Of a stretch of DNA of 64,000 nt, positions 25,379 to 35,749 are shown piece by piece (positions within the stretch are counted from its first letter, which is position 1; every line of letters starts with the position of its first letter). Made by a program: the position numbers and the translations under genes. The DNA is from Ruminococcaceae bacterium BL-6 (GTDB taxonomy: Bacteria > Bacillota > Clostridia > Oscillospirales > Acutalibacteraceae), in assembly GCA_902810075.1 (NCBI GenBank), contig LR778135.1, forward strand, positions 1,240,001 through 1,304,000. The letters run 5' to 3'. The notes under the pieces were generated by a model. The model was not told where the DNA came from. It made no database searches and saw only the letters and a program-made list of their open reading frames with translations.

Positions 25379-28300
25379 ATGCCGACCGTTTCTTTTCAGC
25401 TTTTGCAGACTCCAAGGATTTTGTTGGACGGCCAGCAGATTCTTCTGCCGTTTAAAAAGGCCGAAGCGCTGCTTTACTGCTTGGCGATTAAGAAGACGAT
25501 CTCGCGGGAGCAGGCGGCGAACCTGCTTTGGGACGCCGACGACTCGCAGGTGGCCAAAAAAAATCTGAGGCACACCCTGTATACGATCAAAAAGACGTTT
25601 GATCTGGAACTGATCGTTTCGCCTAAAAAGTACTTGTTGACGCTCAATCCCGAGCTGACCTACGACATCGATTACGACCGGTTTATGCAGAATCACGATT
25701 TTTCCCTGTGCGACGGGGAGCTGATGCAGGGCTTCGGCCTAAAAAATGCGGATGCGTTTGAAAACTGGCTGGACATGGAGCGGACCGAATTCAGGGAATA
25801 CTATCTGCATCAGCTGTACGACAGAATGATTCAGACTTCAGGAAAAGACGTTTCCGAAACGGAATCGCTGTTTGCCAAATACGTAAAAAATGATCCCCTG
25901 GATGAACGCGTCTATCAGCTGATGATGGAATGCTACCAGAAAAACGGCCTTTATTACAAGGGGATCAAGGTGTATCAGAACATCAGCAAGCTGCTGAATT
26001 CCGAGCTGCGCATCGCCCCATGCGCCGAGCTGGCCCAGCTGCATCGCGAACTGCTCAGCGCGTGGATCGAATCCAGCACCGAAGAGGAGGAACAGCCCAC
26101 GGTGCACGTGATCGGCCGCAGGGAGGAAATGCAGTATCTGATGAAATCGTACCGGTCGTTTCTGCTGGGGACTCCCACGGCGATTTTTGTCCTGGGTGAC
26201 AACGGCGTCGGAAAAACATACCTGGTCAATCACTTCTTCGACAGCATCGGAGAGGATTCCTGCATCGTTCTGAAGACTATCTGCTTTCAGGAGGAACGCG
26301 AATTTATCCTGCAGCCCTGGAATACCATTATTCTGCAGCTTGACCAATACATCCGCGACCATAACATCACGGTTCCCGCAAACTATATCGACCATATCAG
26401 CACGCTGTTCCCGCTGTTCGGGGACCGCGCCCCCACGGCGCAGGTGCCGGAAGACGTCATGATTTCCTACAACTACCGCACCACGCGGAACAGTGTGCTC
26501 AAGCTGTTTTCGCTGGTGGGGGAGGAAACGCCCATCATCCTGTTCTTTGACAACATCCAGTTCATGGATAACCTCAGCCTGGAGTTGCTTTCCCTGATTA
26601 TCCGCGAACGCAGCCCCAATATCATGTGCATCAGCACTTGTCTGGATGTGCAGCCGCCCAAGCTGCACAAGCAGCTCAATGCGCTGCTGCGCGAAAAATT
26701 TGCCGGCCAGCTGCTGCTGAAGCCCTTTACGGAGCAGGCCGTCACGGATATTATTGCGGACCGCCTGGGGCCGGATGCGTTAAACGAGCAGATCATCCGG
26801 CATATTTATCAGGACTCGGAGGGGAACGGCTTCTTTCTGGATGTGCTGCTCAGCTACCTGACGAACGATTCCCCGGCGTCCGGGCGGCTTCCGTCGAATC
26901 CGCAGGATATTCTGTTGGCGCGGCTGGAGGGGCTTTCCACCGAATCCCGGCAGCTGCTGGACACCATTTCCGTCTGCCCGGAGTCCATCACGCTGGACAT
27001 TGTGGAATACATCTTCAACCGCGATACGCTGGAAATCATCGAGCTGACGGATGATTTAAAGCAGCGGAGTCTGATCCTCGAAAAGGCTTCGGACGGGCAG
27101 ATCCGCTTTCAGTTCCGGCATGCGAAAATGCAGGATTTCGTACATTCCCAGCTCTCTCCTTCCAAACGCCGGCTGCTGCATGCCCGTGTCGCCAATTATT
27201 ATGAGCAGGCCCCCGGGCTCATCCACAACAACAGCTGGTATCAGCGCGTCATCTATCATTACGAGCAGGCCGGAAACAGCGCCAAGGTGCTTCAGTATAA
27301 GATCCTCAGCCTGGCGGACTACTCGCGGTTCAACTACGAGCTGTACCCGGTTCTGCAGCTGCAGAAGGATTCGACTCTGAAAGCGCCGAAGCAGCTGACA
27401 AAATACTTTGACGAGCTGACGGCGGAGCTGATCCGTCTGTACAACTACCAGCCGAACGTGCTCGATTTTGAAGAGATGGAAACGTGGCTGTATCTGGTCA
27501 TCGGGAAATACTGCATTTCGCAGGGCCAGTACAAAAAGGGGCTTGACGCGATTCATCGCAGCCTGATCCACACCAAATATCTGGAAGCGCATCCGCAGAC
27601 CTATATTTCTTGCCTGCGGCAGCTGACGTTTTACGGGATTCAGATCTGGGACACCGGGCTGATGTGTGAGAACATAGAAAAAAGCATGCAGATTGCCAAG
27701 GAGAACCGGCTGGGGATCGATTATGCGACCGAATGCAGGCTGTACGGCCTGTATCTTTCCATGTGCGGGCGGTACGAAGAAAGCAGGGAGCAGCTGAATC
27801 AGGCAATCAGCCGGTTCGAATCCACTTCTTTGGACGGGCAGAATTATGTGCTGAATCTGGCGGCATGCTATAACTACCTGGGGGAAGTGGAACGCAAGCA
27901 GCAGAATTTCGATTCCTCTTTGGAATATTATGGTCATGCGCTGGAAATCTGCGGCGACCGCAAATATCCCCAACACCCCACGTTTTATTCCAACCAGGCG
28001 CGCGCGCTGCTCGCCATGGGGAGAAAGAAGCAGGCGGAGGACCGATTTTTCACGGCGAATAAGCTGTATGATGCCTCCAACATATTGGTGGGGCGCGGCA
28101 TCAACAAGTCCTACTGCGCGCTGCTGTATGCGGCGGATGGAAACTTTAACGATTCCAGGCGGCTTTTGGCGGAGGCGGAAAAGCATGCGCAGATGATCGC
28201 TTCCCCCATGTCGCTGGGGATTCTGGAGCGCGTCAAGGCAATCCTGCTGAAAAATCATCCGGAGGAATTTGAAAAAGTGGTTGCGGAGAACTTCGAGGAC

Positions 28301-28384
28301 TGCTGCGCGAACGCCGAAAAATATATGGGGCGCCTGCCCGGGGCTTATGAGCTGTATCTGCCGCTGGAGCTGTCCGGGCCGTAA
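25379..28384 (+). CDS. SARP-like regulator (BTAD-AAA-TPR)
   Basis: 1001 residues from the ATG after GAAAGGGGG. An N-terminal winged helix (1-95) and bacterial transcriptional activator domain (95-235) form a SARP module. An AAA/NTPase follows with Walker A GDNGVGKT near 273-280 and Walker B ILFFDN near 385. The C-terminal half is TPR-like repeats (about 590-980). Large SARP/LAL-type regulators are best known from actinomycetes. This one sits divergent to hutU and upstream of a racemase gene. Paired heptamers at four hut-region promoters fit SARP binding geometry, so histidine-use control is inferred; the effector is unknown. Confidence 0.85.
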   Translation: MPTVSFQLLQTPRILLDGQQILLPFKKAEALLYCLAIKKTISREQAANLLWDADDSQVAKKNLRHTLYTIKKTFDLELIVSPKKYLLTLNPELTYDIDYDRFMQNHDFSLCDGELMQGFGLKNADAFENWLDMERTEFREYYLHQLYDRMIQTSGKDVSETESLFAKYVKNDPLDERVYQLMMECYQKNGLYYKGIKVYQNISKLLNSELRIAPCAELAQLHRELLSAWIESSTEEEEQPTVHVIGRREEMQYLMKSYRSFLLGTPTAIFVLGDNGVGKTYLVNHFFDSIGEDSCIVLKTICFQEEREFILQPWNTIILQLDQYIRDHNITVPANYIDHISTLFPLFGDRAPTAQVPEDVMISYNYRTTRNSVLKLFSLVGEETPIILFFDNIQFMDNLSLELLSLIIRERSPNIMCISTCLDVQPPKLHKQLNALLREKFAGQLLLKPFTEQAVTDIIADRLGPDALNEQIIRHIYQDSEGNGFFLDVLLSYLTNDSPASGRLPSNPQDILLARLEGLSTESRQLLDTISVCPESITLDIVEYIFNRDTLEIIELTDDLKQRSLILEKASDGQIRFQFRHAKMQDFVHSQLSPSKRRLLHARVANYYEQAPGLIHNNSWYQRVIYHYEQAGNSAKVLQYKILSLADYSRFNYELYPVLQLQKDSTLKAPKQLTKYFDELTAELIRLYNYQPNVLDFEEMETWLYLVIGKYCISQGQYKKGLDAIHRSLIHTKYLEAHPQTYISCLRQLTFYGIQIWDTGLMCENIEKSMQIAKENRLGIDYATECRLYGLYLSMCGRYEESREQLNQAISRFESTSLDGQNYVLNLAACYNYLGEVERKQQNFDSSLEYYGHALEICGDRKYPQHPTFYSNQARALLAMGRKKQAEDRFFTANKLYDASNILVGRGINKSYCALLYAADGNFNDSRRLLAEAEKHAQMIASPMSLGILERVKAILLKNHPEEFEKVVAENFEDCCANAEKYMGRLPGAYELYLPLELSGP

Positions 28385-28467
28385 TCGAAACGGAAATAAG
28401 ACGCCGGCGTGATATGCTGAAAGCAAAAGGTCCTGTTGGAAAAACGACATGGGGAAGGAGATTTACG

Positions 28468-29256
28468 ATGAAGCTCTCGATCAGAGTGGCGGACCCGGCC
28501 GGCAATATCACGATCTTTGTTCTGAACGGCGTACCGCCGGAGCAGCATGCTTCCGTCGCGGCAGAGCTGCTGTCGCTGGAGGAATACCGCGCCGAACAGG
28601 TCGCCTTTCAGGTTCCCGCCCGAATGGGCGCCGACGGCCGGATTCAGATGATGGGCGGGGAATTCTGCGGCAATGCGGCGCGCAGCTACGGATATTTGCT
28701 CAGCACCGTGCTTCCGGGAAGCCCCGATTCCGTCCTGGTGGAAATCAGCGGGGCACAGCGCCCTCTCGCGGTTGCGGTGGACCGGCGGGGCGGCCGGTGC
28801 GAGACGGAAATGCCCCTGCCTGCCGGAACGGTGCGCATCCCGTTTGACGGGCGGGAATATGAGGCGGTCCGCTTTGACGGAATTGTGCATACCGTAGTGC
28901 CCGGCAGGCCCAAAAGCCCGGAGTTTGTCAAAGGCCTGCTGGCGGCGGTCCGGGCGGCGGTGCCCAGCGACGCCTATGGAATTTTGTTTCTGGATGGGGA
29001 CCGGATGACCCCGGTGGTCTATGTCCGCGATACGGATTCCCTGATCTGGGAGAGCAGCTGCGGCAGCGGTTCCGCAGCTGTGGCGGCCCTTTTGGGCGGC
29101 AGGGAGGGGGATGGGGAGCACCGTTACAGTCTGCGCCAGCCCGGGGGCGTGATTGAGGCCGCCGCTGTCGTCGAAAACGGCAGCGTGGTACGGTGCCGCA
29201 TGGGCGGAACAGTGGTTCTGTCAGACGAGATCACCGTCGTTCTGCCGGAGCTTTAA
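28468..29256 (+). CDS. DapF-fold amino-acid racemase, possibly histidine racemase
   Basis: 262 residues with a GGAAGGAG site. It has the two-cysteine active site of the diaminopimelate epimerase fold: GGEFCGNAARS for the first Cys and SSCGSGSAAV for the second. The residues around them differ from DapF (CGNGARC, CGTGA), as in CntK-type histidine racemases. Its place directly after the hut regulator and beside a histidine permease suggests conversion of D- to L-histidine before degradation. The substrate is inferred. Confidence 0.7.
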   Translation: MKLSIRVADPAGNITIFVLNGVPPEQHASVAAELLSLEEYRAEQVAFQVPARMGADGRIQMMGGEFCGNAARSYGYLLSTVLPGSPDSVLVEISGAQRPLAVAVDRRGGRCETEMPLPAGTVRIPFDGREYEAVRFDGIVHTVVPGRPKSPEFVKGLLAAVRAAVPSDAYGILFLDGDRMTPVVYVRDTDSLIWESSCGSGSAAVAALLGGREGDGEHRYSLRQPGGVIEAAAVVENGSVVRCRMGGTVVLSDEITVVLPEL

Positions 29257-29294
29257 AGGCTGCTGCAAAACAGCCTCTTCAAAAAATAATGCAC

Positions 29295-29353
29295 AAAGGA
29301 TACGCCTCGATTTGACTGCCAAAAGTCATTTCAAGGCGTATCCTTTGATTTTA
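29295..29353. terminator. Bidirectional terminator between racemase and permease
   Basis: Perfect 13-bp arms AAAGGATACGCCT (29295-29307) and AGGCGTATCCTTT (29334-29346) with T-rich sequence on both sides, between convergent genes. Confidence 0.75.
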
Positions 29354-29429
29354 AGTCTGCTATTCTGTATAATTTGCTATCGCAAATTCATTCTGCAACA
29401 AAGCCCTTTTTGCTGCCGGGCGATTTCAA

Positions 29430-30734
29430 TCAGAGTAAGAAGGGACTGAATATCGCCAGAATAAAGATTGGAATGTCGTTTGCGATAAACGTGGGTACGC
29501 AGGTATCCCAAATATGGTCGTGCTGTCCGTCCGCGTTGAGTCCGGCCGTCGGCCCGAGGGTCGTGTCGGAGACGGGGGAGCCGGTGTCGCCGATGGTGGC
29601 GGCCGCGGCGATCAGAAGAGCGGTCGCGCCGAGGCTGAAGCCCAGCTGCGCGCAGAGCGGCACATACAGAACGGCCAGAACGGGAACCGTGCCGAAAGAG
29701 GTGCCGGTGCCCATGACGATCAACAGGCCGACAAACATCATGATGATTGCGCCGAGCAGCTTGCTGCCCCCGATGAACTGCAGAGAGCTCTGAATCAGCT
29801 GGTTGACGCCGCCGCTGTCGCGCAGAACGGCGCTGAAGCCGTTGGACGCCAGCATGACGAAGGCGATAAAGCCCATGAGACGGACGCCCTCATCCATGAT
29901 TTTATCCATATCGGACCATTTCACCGCTTTGGAGACGAACATGATGGCCAGGCCGACAAGGGCGCCCAGCGGGAGAGAACCCGTTGCCAGCTGGGTCGCC
30001 AGAGTGGCAAAGGCGGCGGCGATCGCGGCGTAATGCTTAAAGGTCATGTGGGTATCGACCGTATCCAGATCCACCGCGAAGCCCTCCACGTTTTTATATT
30101 CTCTGGGCTTGCGGTACAGGAACAGCACCACAAGGATCAGGCCGATCAGCATAACGACGCCGAGGGGCCACGTGTAGCGCCAGACATCCATCTTGCCGAT
30201 CTCCATGCCGTTTTTGGTCATGTTGCTCGAGATGATCCCATGGTAAATCAGGCCGAATCCGAGCGGGATCGTAACGTAGGGAGCCCTCAGGCCGAATGCG
30301 AGCGCACAGGCCACGGCTCTTCTGTCGATCTTCAGTTTGTTCATGACGATCAGCAGCGGCGGGATCAGGATCGGGATAAAGGCGATATGTACGGGGATCA
30401 GGTTCTGGGAAAAGCAGGAAATAAAGGCGATGAGAAAGATGAATATCAGCCTCTTGCCATTCATCCCCCTGGCAATTTTGACCGCCAGAATGTCGGAAAC
30501 GCCCGTGTAGCTGATGGTGGCGGCCAGGCCGCCCAGCATCACATAAGCCAGGGCTGTTTCGGGGTCCTCGCCGATACCGGTGATAAAGGTTGTCATTGCG
30601 GTCTGAATACTCATGCCGCCGGCCAAGCCTGCAGTAATGGCAGCGCAAAACAGAGCCAGCAGAACGTTTACCTTCAGGAAGCAGAGAACAAGCAGCACAA
30701 CGACCGAAACAAGAACCGGATTTGTTAAAATCAT
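29430..30734 (-). CDS. YuiF-type permease (NhaC family), probable histidine transporter
   Basis: 434 residues, about 11-12 TM helices, AGAGGAG site. It resembles the COG2056/YuiF group (GTGTSFGTVPVLAVLYVP and TIGDTGSPVSDTTLGPTAG are its conserved polar TM stretches). Members are annotated as putative histidine transporters. The surrounding hut genes support histidine as substrate. Confidence 0.8.
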   Translation of the reverse strand: MILTNPVLVSVVVLLVLCFLKVNVLLALFCAAITAGLAGGMSIQTAMTTFITGIGEDPETALAYVMLGGLAATISYTGVSDILAVKIARGMNGKRLIFIFLIAFISCFSQNLIPVHIAFIPILIPPLLIVMNKLKIDRRAVACALAFGLRAPYVTIPLGFGLIYHGIISSNMTKNGMEIGKMDVWRYTWPLGVVMLIGLILVVLFLYRKPREYKNVEGFAVDLDTVDTHMTFKHYAAIAAAFATLATQLATGSLPLGALVGLAIMFVSKAVKWSDMDKIMDEGVRLMGFIAFVMLASNGFSAVLRDSGGVNQLIQSSLQFIGGSKLLGAIIMMFVGLLIVMGTGTSFGTVPVLAVLYVPLCAQLGFSLGATALLIAAAATIGDTGSPVSDTTLGPTAGLNADGQHDHIWDTCVPTFIANDIPIFILAIFSPFLL

Positions 30735-31322
30735 AAGATAATCTCCTCTTGTTTTGATAAGGGCAAACCCGCAAAAATTTGGAGTTTCGTTTCTGCGGAT
30801 GAATTCCCTTCTGTTTGTTTTTCAGCAGATACCAATTCTATCCCTTTTACCGCCGGCTTTTCGGCCCTTAGCATTACAGACTCAACCCGTACTTTGGCAA
30901 TTTATCTTGGATTCGTCCAAGTCACTTAAAGCCCGTGTACGAAATGCCTGACTGTCGGGTTGACAGACACAGCAGGAACAAATGCTTTCCATTTCCCCTT
31001 TCGTTGCGTTTATTGATGCTGCAAGCTCGGTCGCTTCAGAGGGATATCCGAATTAGTACGATAGGATTCATCAACCATCTAAATAGAAAATTTGTACATC
31101 CCGTTAATTTTCATACCTTTGAATCAAGCGGTGTACTACCACATCAAACAAAGGATGAACTTCTATTTGATTTAGGGTGAATCCCCACCCCTACTTCCTC
31201 GGGCGCAGTCCTATATGGCCCCCTCCCTTATCGCCAAATTTGCATAATCCGCTTTCGTTTCCCGCGGGATAATGCAGTTAGTGTTTTAGCATATTTGAGA
31301 CTTTTTATGCGGCCCTGTGATT
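30735..31322. other. Intergenic region without recognised gene
   Basis: 588 bp between two leftward transporter genes. A possible leftward promoter for the permease (TTGCCA, 16 bp, TGTAAT) lies near 30880-30910. An 81-codon rightward frame at 30935 has no ribosome site and no recognisable similarity. No SARP-type heptamer pair was found. A GGGTG/CACCC hairpin is present near 31180. Confidence 0.4.
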
Positions 31323-32747
31323 TCATACATATCCAATGGCGATACTGATTGCAATTAATACTGCTTCCGTTAACAACAGAAGCAAAAAGAGGGGAGTGAA
31401 CCATTTCATCCATTTTTGCAGAGGAATTCCCGCAATAGCACAGATGACAGGGGTGGAAGCAGTCGGCCACAGTACGTTTGTAAGACCATCTCCGAATTGG
31501 AAGGCAAGTACCGCTACCTGCCTGGGAATACCGAGCAGGTCAGAAAGCGGGGCCATGATCGGCATGCTGACAACTGCCATTCCGGTGCTGGATGGGATTA
31601 GAAAATTCAGTAAAGTTTGAAAAACCAGCATAGCTTCGCCGGCAATCCATTTGGGCATATATGAGAGAGGAATGGACAGTCCGTAAACAACCGTATCAAT
31701 AATGTTGCCTTCATTCAATACGACCAAAATAGCACGTGCAACTCCGATCATAATGCACGCCATGGCAATTTCTGAAAAAGAGTTCGCCATTTTTTCGCAG
31801 ATGATGTTTGGTCCCCAGCCCATAATAATGGCGCTGATCACGCCCATCGTGAGAAATGCGGTGCAAAGTTCCTCAAAATACCAGCCCCGTGTTTTGCATC
31901 CCCAGACGATTACAGCAATGCCGGCGGCGAGAGTCAAAAGGACTAATTTTTCGCGGATTCCGAAGGGGTGGTTTTCCAAATCTTCTTTGTCCATCTCCAG
32001 ATTTGAAAAAGATATCCCGTGTACTACGCTTTTGCTTGGGTCTGCTTCAACTTTCAATGCGTATCGGATCATATAGATCGAAGCGACGGTAATCATGACA
32101 AGATGGGAAAATATCCGGAACCCAGCGCCTGACATTTGCGTTATCCCCGCAATGCTTTGTGCCATGCCCACGTTGAACGGATTCATGAATGCGGCCGAAT
32201 AACCGATGGATGTTGCCAGCGCGACAATGCCTGCACCGACGATTGCGTCGTATCCCATTGCAATCGTGATCCCGACAAAAATAGGGATAAACGGATACAT
32301 TTCTTCAAAGCAGCCGATCGTTGAGGAAGCGATCCCGATAATTAACAGAAACGCAGGGATAATGACCGTCCGATACTTTCCGTGTACTTTTTTCAATAGT
32401 TTGGCCACTAACCCATTGAAGGCGCCGGTAGAGATGATCAAGCCTATGGAAGCGTATGCCATGAAGACAAAGAATATGATATTACCGGCGTCAAGCATAC
32501 CCTTGTAGATACTGCTGATCAGCTGGAACAGCGTTACCGGGGTGGACGCCACCGTATGATAAGTCCCGGGGATAACGACTCCTTTACCGGCGCTGTTTTG
32601 TACCCTGTCAAAAACGCCGGCGGGTATTATCCATGAAGCAATTGCACAAACGCATGCAAACATAAAAAGCAAAAGGTAAATGTGGGGCATTGTCAGCTTC
32701 CGCTTTTTCTTTTTGGGGGCTGCTGCATTAATAATTTCAGAACTCAT
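31323..32747 (-). CDS. YfcC family permease
   Basis: 474 residues, about 12 TM helices. The N-terminus carries KKKKRKLTMPHIYLLL, and the first TM ends in the family motif WIIPAGVFDR. Two inverted halves contain polar re-entrant segments (PFNVGMAQSIAGI; PSSTGMAVVSMPIMAPL). YfcC/DcuC-type permeases import amino acids, peptides or dicarboxylates. The start chosen has GGGAAG 8 nt upstream. It follows the M20 amidohydrolase by 36 bp, so it probably imports that enzyme's substrate. Confidence 0.8.
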   Translation of the reverse strand: MSSEIINAAAPKKKKRKLTMPHIYLLLFMFACVCAIASWIIPAGVFDRVQNSAGKGVVIPGTYHTVASTPVTLFQLISSIYKGMLDAGNIIFFVFMAYASIGLIISTGAFNGLVAKLLKKVHGKYRTVIIPAFLLIIGIASSTIGCFEEMYPFIPIFVGITIAMGYDAIVGAGIVALATSIGYSAAFMNPFNVGMAQSIAGITQMSGAGFRIFSHLVMITVASIYMIRYALKVEADPSKSVVHGISFSNLEMDKEDLENHPFGIREKLVLLTLAAGIAVIVWGCKTRGWYFEELCTAFLTMGVISAIIMGWGPNIICEKMANSFSEIAMACIMIGVARAILVVLNEGNIIDTVVYGLSIPLSYMPKWIAGEAMLVFQTLLNFLIPSSTGMAVVSMPIMAPLSDLLGIPRQVAVLAFQFGDGLTNVLWPTASTPVICAIAGIPLQKWMKWFTPLFLLLLLTEAVLIAISIAIGYV

Positions 32748-32783
32748 CCAGAAAACTTCCCTTCCCTTTAAAATCATAGAATT

Positions 32784-33977
32784 TTATAATTTCCTTTGGC
32801 GCGCCTGAATAAAATCATTTTTTACTTCTTCGCGGAACGCCCTGTCTGTTAACACCTTCATCACCACAGAAGCTAAAGAAGCTGCTCCGTTTTGTAAACG
32901 CTCCGTCGCTTCCGGTAACATGGTTGCCTCACGGAGACTTTCAGAATGCAGGGGATAAACATGATCAGTAATTGATACCAAGGGCTGAATCGTAGGACAA
33001 TGGTAGCTTACGTTGCCCACGTCTGATGACCCGGAAGGCGCTTGAATTACTCCCATTTTGAATCCGAAATCCGCCATGATGTGCTCTGTTTCTTTTTCCA
33101 AAACGGAATTGCGTACCATATCATCAAAATCATCGAATCCTTTCTGGAAGGTCACTTTGCAGTCCAACGCCAATGCCGCACCGTTCGCACATTTCCGAAT
33201 AGATTGATCCATTTGCTGGAGCTTCGCCTGAGAGTCGGTTCGAAATTCCAAGCGGATTCCAGCATGGTCGGGCAGAATATTCGGGGATTCTCCGCCATCC
33301 GTAATAATGGCGTTGCAACGGATATCGGGAGTAAAGCATTCTCTTCTGGCGTCGATCAAATCCAGAAATTTACGTGCGGCCGCCAGCGCGCTGTGCCCTT
33401 TCCACGGAGCGGAAGCGGCATGGGCTTTCTCACCGAAGAATTCGACGATATAGCACGTCAGTGCCAGGACATCCATGTCGGCGAAGGATTTCGGCCCTCC
33501 CCAGGAATGCATCATGCAGGCCAGTGCCATGTCGTCAAAAATACCCGCTTCCGCCATAGGCACTTTGGCCCCCGCTTCTTCCTCGGCGGGAGTTCCAATG
33601 ACATAGACGCTGCCTGAGAAAGAATCTCGCAGTTCAGTCAGTGCGAGCGCAGAAAGTATGGCAAGAGCACCATGAAAATTATGTCCGCAGCCGTGTCCCA
33701 GGTTTGGCAGCGCGTCATACTCCGTCATAATGGCGATTGATGGACCTTTTCCATTTTCCAGAATTGCACGAAAAGCCGTCGGGTAGCCCAGTTTCTGCTC
33801 CATAAAAGGATATTCAACCTTATATCCGGCCTGTTTCAGGACATCTGCAATTTTTTTGCTGGACAGGTATTCTGTCCGCGCGGTTTCCGGGTGTTCATAC
33901 AGGAATTGCTTCATGTCAAGCGCGGTGCTTATGTGCTTTTTAACAGCCTGTAATACCCCTTCATGAGTATTTTCCAA
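32784..33977 (-). CDS. M20 amidohydrolase (ACY1L2/AbgB-like)
   Basis: 397 residues with a TTG start (AGAAGGG 8 nt upstream; the next Met would cut into the fold). It is a metallopeptidase of family M20 with MTEYDALPNLGHGCGHNFHG as metal site and TPAEEEAG as catalytic Glu motif. The central lid domain is present. The closest types cleave N-acyl or aminobenzoyl-glutamate amides. A p-aminobenzoyl-glutamate (folate breakdown) substrate would suit the folate theme of the region, but other amides are equally possible. Confidence 0.82.
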   Translation of the reverse strand: MENTHEGVLQAVKKHISTALDMKQFLYEHPETARTEYLSSKKIADVLKQAGYKVEYPFMEQKLGYPTAFRAILENGKGPSIAIMTEYDALPNLGHGCGHNFHGALAILSALALTELRDSFSGSVYVIGTPAEEEAGAKVPMAEAGIFDDMALACMMHSWGGPKSFADMDVLALTCYIVEFFGEKAHAASAPWKGHSALAAARKFLDLIDARRECFTPDIRCNAIITDGGESPNILPDHAGIRLEFRTDSQAKLQQMDQSIRKCANGAALALDCKVTFQKGFDDFDDMVRNSVLEKETEHIMADFGFKMGVIQAPSGSSDVGNVSYHCPTIQPLVSITDHVYPLHSESLREATMLPEATERLQNGAASLASVVMKVLTDRAFREEVKNDFIQARQRKL

Positions 33978-34136
33978 TTTTTCGTCCCTTCTTAAATGAA
34001 TATTTTAGAATGCGTTTATCTGAAACAAGCTATGTATGATGGAATATACCGTCCGGCTATAAAAAGAAAATTCTGAGACCTCCTTTGTGGCAGAATTTCC
34101 ACTTCCTCATAGCTGTTGGTTCCCTTTTTCAGTAAA

Positions 34137-35666
34137 TTAAAACTCGATCTTCGACACGGCGTCTTCCACATGGGAAACCAGGCTGCCGTCAAGGATGGTG
34201 CTTTCGCACAGGTTGATGTCCTCGTACAGCGGGCGGTCTTCCTCCAGCCTTTTGACCAGGGCGCGAATGGTGTCATAGGCGGGTTTGGTGCCCGCGCCCA
34301 TGCCCTTGTCGCCGCGCATGTCGATCGCCTGGCAGACGCACATCAGCTCCATTGCCAGTACGCGGCGGGTGTTGCCAAGAATCTCGCGGGCTTTGCGCGC
34401 TGCGATGGTGCCCATGCTGACGTGGTCCTCCTGATTGGCGGAAGAAGGAATGCTGTCAACGCTGGCGGGGTGTGCCAGAACCTTGTTTTCCGAAACAAGA
34501 GCGGCGGCGGAGTACTGAACGATCATAAAACCGGAGTTCACGCCGCCGTTTTCAGTCAAAAACGCCGGCAGGCCGCTCAGGGCGGGATTCACGAGGCGCT
34601 CGATGCGGCGCTCGGAAACGTCCGCAAGCTCCGCGACCGCGATTCCCAGAAAGTCAAAGGGAAGCGCCATCGGCTGGCCGTGGAAGTTGCCGCCGGAGAT
34701 GCCTTCCAGGGTGTCCTTCAGAATGATCGGGTTGTCGGTGACCGAGTTGATCTCGATTTCGACCTTCTGCTTTACAAAGTTGATGGCATCCTTGCTGGCG
34801 CCATGAATCTGCGGCACACAGCGCAGAGAGTAAGCATCCTGTACCCGGATTTCTCCCTGGCGGGTGGTGTTTTCGCTTCCTTTCAGCAGCTGCCGCAGGA
34901 TTCTTGCGGTATCCATCTGGCCCCTGTGGGGGCGGATCACGTGGATGCGCTCATCCAGGGCGTCGGTAACGCCGTTTTGCGCCTCAAAGCTCAGTGCGGC
35001 CGCGATGTCGGCGACCTTCAGCAGTTTCAGGGCGTCATAAGTGGTCAGCGCGCCGGTAGAGGTCATTGCGGGCGTGCCGTTGATCAGGGCCAGGCCCTCT
35101 TTCGCGCTCAGCTCCACCACGGGAATCCCCGCGCGCTTCATCGCTTCGGCGCCATCCAGAACTTCGCCCCGATATTCCGCTTTTCCCAGCCCGATCATCG
35201 GCAGAACCATGTGAGCTAAGGGAGCCAGATCACCGGAAGCGCCCAGCGAGCCCTTTTGGGGGATAACCGGGGTGACGCTTTTATTGAGCATGTCGATCAG
35301 GGTTTCTACGACTTCCATGCGGCAGCCGGAAAAACCTTTCGCCATGTTGTTGATACGAAGCAGCAGCATGCCGCGGGCGGCGTCGCGGGGGAAAGGATCC
35401 CCGGCGCCCACCGCGTGGGTGACGATCAGATTTTTCTGGAGCAGCTTGCATTCGTCGCAGCTGATGACAACATCGCTGAATTTTCCGAACCCGGTGGTAA
35501 CGCCGTAAACGACGCGCCCTTCGCTGACGATCTGGTCCACTACCTTGCGGGATTCCGCAATGTTCCGTTTTGCCTCTTCAGAGAGGGCGACAGGCGCGTC
35601 CTCGCGGCAAACGAGGGCAAATTCTTCCAGAGTAAGATCCTGACCGGTTAAAATAACAGTTTTCAT
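34137..35666 (-). CDS. hutH: Histidine ammonia-lyase
   Basis: 509 residues, AAAGGAG site. The prosthetic MIO group forms from the Ala-Ser-Gly in GSLGASGDLAPL; the catalytic Tyr loop is YGVTTGFG. It removes ammonia from L-histidine to give urocanate, the first step of the pathway. It is transcribed alone from a promoter carrying TAGACGT/TTGACGT heptamers. The M20/YfcC pair lies 160 bp downstream. Confidence 0.97.
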   Translation of the reverse strand: MKTVILTGQDLTLEEFALVCREDAPVALSEEAKRNIAESRKVVDQIVSEGRVVYGVTTGFGKFSDVVISCDECKLLQKNLIVTHAVGAGDPFPRDAARGMLLLRINNMAKGFSGCRMEVVETLIDMLNKSVTPVIPQKGSLGASGDLAPLAHMVLPMIGLGKAEYRGEVLDGAEAMKRAGIPVVELSAKEGLALINGTPAMTSTGALTTYDALKLLKVADIAAALSFEAQNGVTDALDERIHVIRPHRGQMDTARILRQLLKGSENTTRQGEIRVQDAYSLRCVPQIHGASKDAINFVKQKVEIEINSVTDNPIILKDTLEGISGGNFHGQPMALPFDFLGIAVAELADVSERRIERLVNPALSGLPAFLTENGGVNSGFMIVQYSAAALVSENKVLAHPASVDSIPSSANQEDHVSMGTIAARKAREILGNTRRVLAMELMCVCQAIDMRGDKGMGAGTKPAYDTIRALVKRLEEDRPLYEDINLCESTILDGSLVSHVEDAVSKIEF

Positions 35667-35749
35667 CGCATATAATCTCCTTTTCCGAATTAAATCGGTG
35701 CAGCTTTACCATGCAACTTAGACAAAATATATTTTTAAATCCTGAATAA

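Noticed and set aside
30935..31180. 81-codon frame in the transporter spacer
   Set aside because: No ribosome site, no recognisable family, unusual composition.
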